Shown here piece after piece: positions 62,420-64,000 of a DNA stretch of 64,000 bases (position 1 is its first letter; each line of letters starts with the position of its first letter). The position numbers and the translations under genes were made by a program. The DNA comes from Soonwooa sp032062245 (GTDB lineage: Bacteria > Bacteroidota > Bacteroidia > Flavobacteriales > Weeksellaceae), in NCBI RefSeq assembly GCF_032062245.1, contig NZ_DAMBQF010000008.1:44017-108016 (forward strand). Reading direction: 5' to 3'. The notes under the pieces are model-generated. The model ran no database searches. It saw only the letters and a program-made list of their open reading frames with translations, and had not been told where the DNA came from.

Positions 62420-62737
62420 ATGGCAGTAGAGATTACAGATCAGTCCTTTCAAGAAGTAGTATTAGCTTCGGATAAGCCTGTATTAGTAGATTTTTGGGCA
62501 GCATGGTGTGGTCCATGTAGAATGCTAGGTCCAATCGTAGAAGAATTAGCAAACGATTTTGATGGAAAAGCTGTTGTTGGGAAAGTGGATGTTGATAATA
62601 ATCAAAATATATCAATGGAATATGGCATCAGAAATATTCCAACACTATTAATTTTCAAGAACGGAGAAGTGGTTGATAAGTTAGTTGGTGTTAGCCCGAA
62701 AGAGCTAATTGCTGAGAAACTTTCAGCTCACATGTAA
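62420..62737 (+). CDS. trxA: Thioredoxin
   Basis: 105 residues; WAAWCGPCRMLGP gives the redox pair C30/C33 and RNIPTLLIFKNGE holds the cis-Pro. It is a normal-length cytoplasmic thioredoxin that reduces disulfides with thioredoxin reductase. It has its own promoter box and terminator. Confidence 0.97.
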   Translation: MAVEITDQSFQEVVLASDKPVLVDFWAAWCGPCRMLGPIVEELANDFDGKAVVGKVDVDNNQNISMEYGIRNIPTLLIFKNGEVVDKLVGVSPKELIAEKLSAHM

Positions 62738-62757
62738 AAAAAATAATACTGAAAATG

Positions 62758-62790
62758 AACGCTTTCCTAATAGGAGAGCGTTTTTTTTGT
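62758..62790 (+). terminator. Terminator of trxA
   Basis: An 11-bp stem with one G-T pair (aacgctttcct with aggagagcgtt) followed by eight T. Confidence 0.85.
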
Positions 62791-62796
62791 AAAAAA

Positions 62797-62827
62797 TTTG
62801 TAGGATTAAAATATTGTCGTATTTTTG
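62797..62827 (+). promoter_or_regulatory. Promoter of the tRNA-Asp genes
   Basis: TTTG at 62797-62800, exactly 19 bases, then TATTTTTG at 62820-62827: a perfect Bacteroidota promoter. Transcription would start about 35 bases before the first tRNA. Confidence 0.75.
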
Positions 62828-62867
62828 CAACCACAATAATCAAGGCAATTATGCTGAGGTTGGTTGA

Positions 62868-62941
62868 GATCCGGTAGTTCAGCTGGTTAGAATGCCGCCC
62901 TGTCACGGCGGAGGTCGCGGGTTCGAGTCCCGTCCGGATCG
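62868..62941 (+). tRNA. tRNA-Asp (anticodon GTC), copy 1
   Basis: 74 nt. A 7-bp acceptor stem (gatccgg with ccggatc), D-loop gttcagctggtta, anticodon stem ccgcc/ggcgg with loop ctgtcac (anticodon GTC), T-arm cgggttcgagtcccg and discriminator G. The CCA end is not encoded, as is common in Bacteroidota. Confidence 0.97.
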
Positions 62942-62972
62942 CAAAAAGTTTTCAGTTACTTTGCAAAAAACT

Positions 62973-63027
62973 GATCCGGTAGTTCAGCTGGTTAGAATGC
63001 CGCCCTGTCACGGCGGAGGTCGCGGGT
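62973..63027 (+). tRNA. tRNA-Asp (anticodon GTC), copy 2, 5' part before an N gap
   Basis: The first 55 bases are identical to copy 1, including the anticodon arm, and then the sequence turns to N. The intergenic spacer from copy 1 is 31 bases. Confidence 0.9.
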
Positions 63028-63127
63028 NNNNNNNNNNNNNNNNNNNNNNNNNNNNNNNNNNNNNNNNNNNNNNNNNNNNNNNNNNNNNNNNNNNNNNNNN
63101 NNNNNNNNNNNNNNNNNNNNNNNNNNN
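63028..63127. other. Assembly gap of 100 N
   Basis: Exactly 100 unknown bases, a common placeholder size, inside a tRNA-Asp gene. The true length may differ. Confidence 0.98.
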
Positions 63128-63146
63128 TCGAGTCCCGTCCGGATCG
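63128..63146 (+). tRNA. tRNA-Asp 3' part after the N gap
   Basis: The bases match the 3' end of copy 1 exactly. With the piece at 62973-63027 it would make one complete tRNA with no base missing or repeated, so this is either the rest of copy 2 or the end of a later tandem copy. Confidence 0.85.
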
Positions 63147-63147
63147 C

Positions 63148-63182
63148 AAAAAAGCTTTCAGATTTCTGAAAGCTTTTTTCGT
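63148..63182 (+). terminator. Terminator of the tRNA-Asp transcript
   Basis: A perfect 14-bp stem (aaaaaagctttcag with ctgaaagctttttt), 4-base loop, T-rich tail. It starts 2 bases after the tRNA discriminator base. It may also serve the convergent minus-strand gene. Confidence 0.88.
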
Positions 63183-63206
63183 TTTATATTAAAAATAGTT
63201 CTCTTA

Positions 63207-63959
63207 CTATTTTTTTTTAGATTTGGGAATATTTAGCTTAAACGAAACTTTTTCTTCTACTCGTTTGTCTTTATCTTTTTTGTATCGAACTATAATATAA
63301 GCAGGTTTCTTCATATATTGTAAAGGTGAATTTTCACTCTCATAGTCGTAATTCTCTATTCTTACGATTGATAATGCGTGTTTTTTGTCTTCTTTGGTAA
63401 ATGCATAGATCGCAGAAACATCATCTTGACTTGGTTCGTTTTTAAGAATGGTTAATGTCACGTCATCTGGAGCAATACTCAGGCCTTTTGGTAATCGATT
63501 AATTGGATATTCTTTATCATAATAATTTGTGATTCCGAAATCTATGTCTCCTATAATTTTGGTCGGTTTCATAGTTTTTGGAGAAAATCGGACTGCTCGT
63601 AAGTTTTCGGAACTATTAGAGCTTCCGATATCAAAATAATCGTTTTCAGTAAATATATCATCAATTGCAACAGTTTCTTTTTTATCCCCAATTAATTTAA
63701 CATGTTCAAAGCCCATATTCGTATTTTTATTATTGTAACCATATGGGACAGATATGTATAAAATAAAATCTTCAGCTTCATTTAATTTTATGGGAACTGT
63801 AAGGTAATTAGTTTTTAAAGCTTTTTGAATAGATTCTCTTTCAATATTTGCTAAAGGAAGGAATTCAGTTTCATCCGTTATTGCTTTAGTAGGTTTGGCT
63901 TGTAGCTTCACATTACCCAAATCGATTTCTACCACTTTCCCTTTTTGTAAGCTCCCCAT
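63207..63959 (-). CDS. Protein of unknown function, 250 residues
   Basis: No signal peptide or membrane helix. The sequence is Lys/Glu/Asp-rich with likely beta strands, and the C-terminus is very basic (NIPKSKKK). No family is recognised. The ATG at 63959 is supported by an in-frame TGA 15 bases upstream and a TACTTTTG box at 63973-63980. It converges on the tRNA-Asp genes. A cytoplasmic accessory protein is possible; that is a guess. Confidence 0.65.
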   Translation of the reverse strand: MGSLQKGKVVEIDLGNVKLQAKPTKAITDETEFLPLANIERESIQKALKTNYLTVPIKLNEAEDFILYISVPYGYNNKNTNMGFEHVKLIGDKKETVAIDDIFTENDYFDIGSSNSSENLRAVRFSPKTMKPTKIIGDIDFGITNYYDKEYPINRLPKGLSIAPDDVTLTILKNEPSQDDVSAIYAFTKEDKKHALSIVRIENYDYESENSPLQYMKKPAYIIVRYKKDKDKRVEEKVSFKLNIPKSKKK

Positions 63960-63972
63960 TTTCAGTACACTT

Positions 63973-63980
63973 CAAAAGTA
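63973..63980 (-). promoter_or_regulatory. -7 promoter box TACTTTTG at the right edge
   Basis: A perfect TAnnTTTG match on the minus strand, 13 bases before the ATG at 63959. Confidence 0.45.
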
Positions 63981-64000
63981 GAATTTTTTCTTGATTTTTT

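Noticed and set aside
62892..63236. Open frame across the tRNA-Asp genes and N gap
   Set aside because: It is made of tRNA sequence and unknown bases; not a protein gene.
1..64000. CRISPR array, prophage or insertion sequence
   Set aside because: No regularly spaced repeats with unique spacers, no cas, transposase, integrase or phage structural genes were seen.

Overview
The window is AT-rich bacterial DNA (roughly one third G+C by eye) from a member of the Bacteroidota, class Flavobacteriia, and most likely the Chryseobacterium/Epilithonimonas/Kaistella group. The evidence is secreted proteins ending in type IX secretion (T9SS) sorting tails, GEVED domains, the rpmB-rpmG-DUF4295 trio, plant-type glutaminyl cyclotransferase, DUF5683, and promoters that follow the Bacteroidota pattern (TTTG, about 19 bases, then TAnnTTTG). 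Almost all of it is chromosomal housekeeping sequence. There is no phage, insertion sequence or CRISPR array.

Layout. 1-8.4 kb: edge of an unidentified exported protein, recF, a degenerate UbiA-like membrane protein and a giant alpha-2-macroglobulin protein. 8.4-15.1 kb: a patch of gene decay in which four of seven genes are broken (a HAF-repeat T9SS protein, two tandem TPR regulators, an AHSA1-type protein) beside intact DUF1569, small exported-protein and old-yellow-enzyme genes. 15.3-24 kb: a GEVED/T9SS protein, hemL, a LysM glucosaminidase, a PLP deaminase, a two-subunit transketolase and a sodium:solute symporter. 24-33 kb: YceI, a TlpA thioredoxin, an MFS transporter, asnB, a candidate small RNA, a large membrane protein, a glycine-zipper lipoprotein and purA. 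33-45 kb: ruvB, an MBL hydrolase, coaE, a secreted metalloprotease, ftsY, the ribosomal L28/L33 operon, a deoxynucleoside kinase, folA and recR. 45-57.5 kb: a glycosyltransferase, an aspartyl protease with a PDZ domain, TonB, then parA-parB-DUF5683-dapB-lepB-WbqC, a subtilase and two lipoproteins. 57.5-64 kb: a four-gene cassette (UbiA, DprE1-like, DprE2-like, HAD phosphatase), cysteine desulfurase, thioredoxin, tRNA-Asp genes around a 100-N assembly gap, and an unidentified protein.

How genes work together. parA/parB lie beside DnaA-box-like sites and share a run with DUF5683, dapB and lepB, which links chromosome segregation with cell-wall precursor supply and protein export. The 57.6-61.1 kb cassette resembles the mycobacterial route to polyprenyl-phosphoryl-arabinose (DPPR synthase, phosphatase, oxidase and reductase) and is the most interesting system here. 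Several exported proteins (metalloprotease, GEVED protein, the dead HAF protein) would be clients of T9SS.

Most noteworthy: the polyprenyl-phospho-arabinose-like operon, whose DprE1 homologue appears to have Ala where the mycobacterial enzyme has its drug-target Cys; the decay patch; a candidate small RNA divergent from asnB; two abutting inverted repeats covering the start codon of the WbqC gene; and the tRNA-Asp gap.
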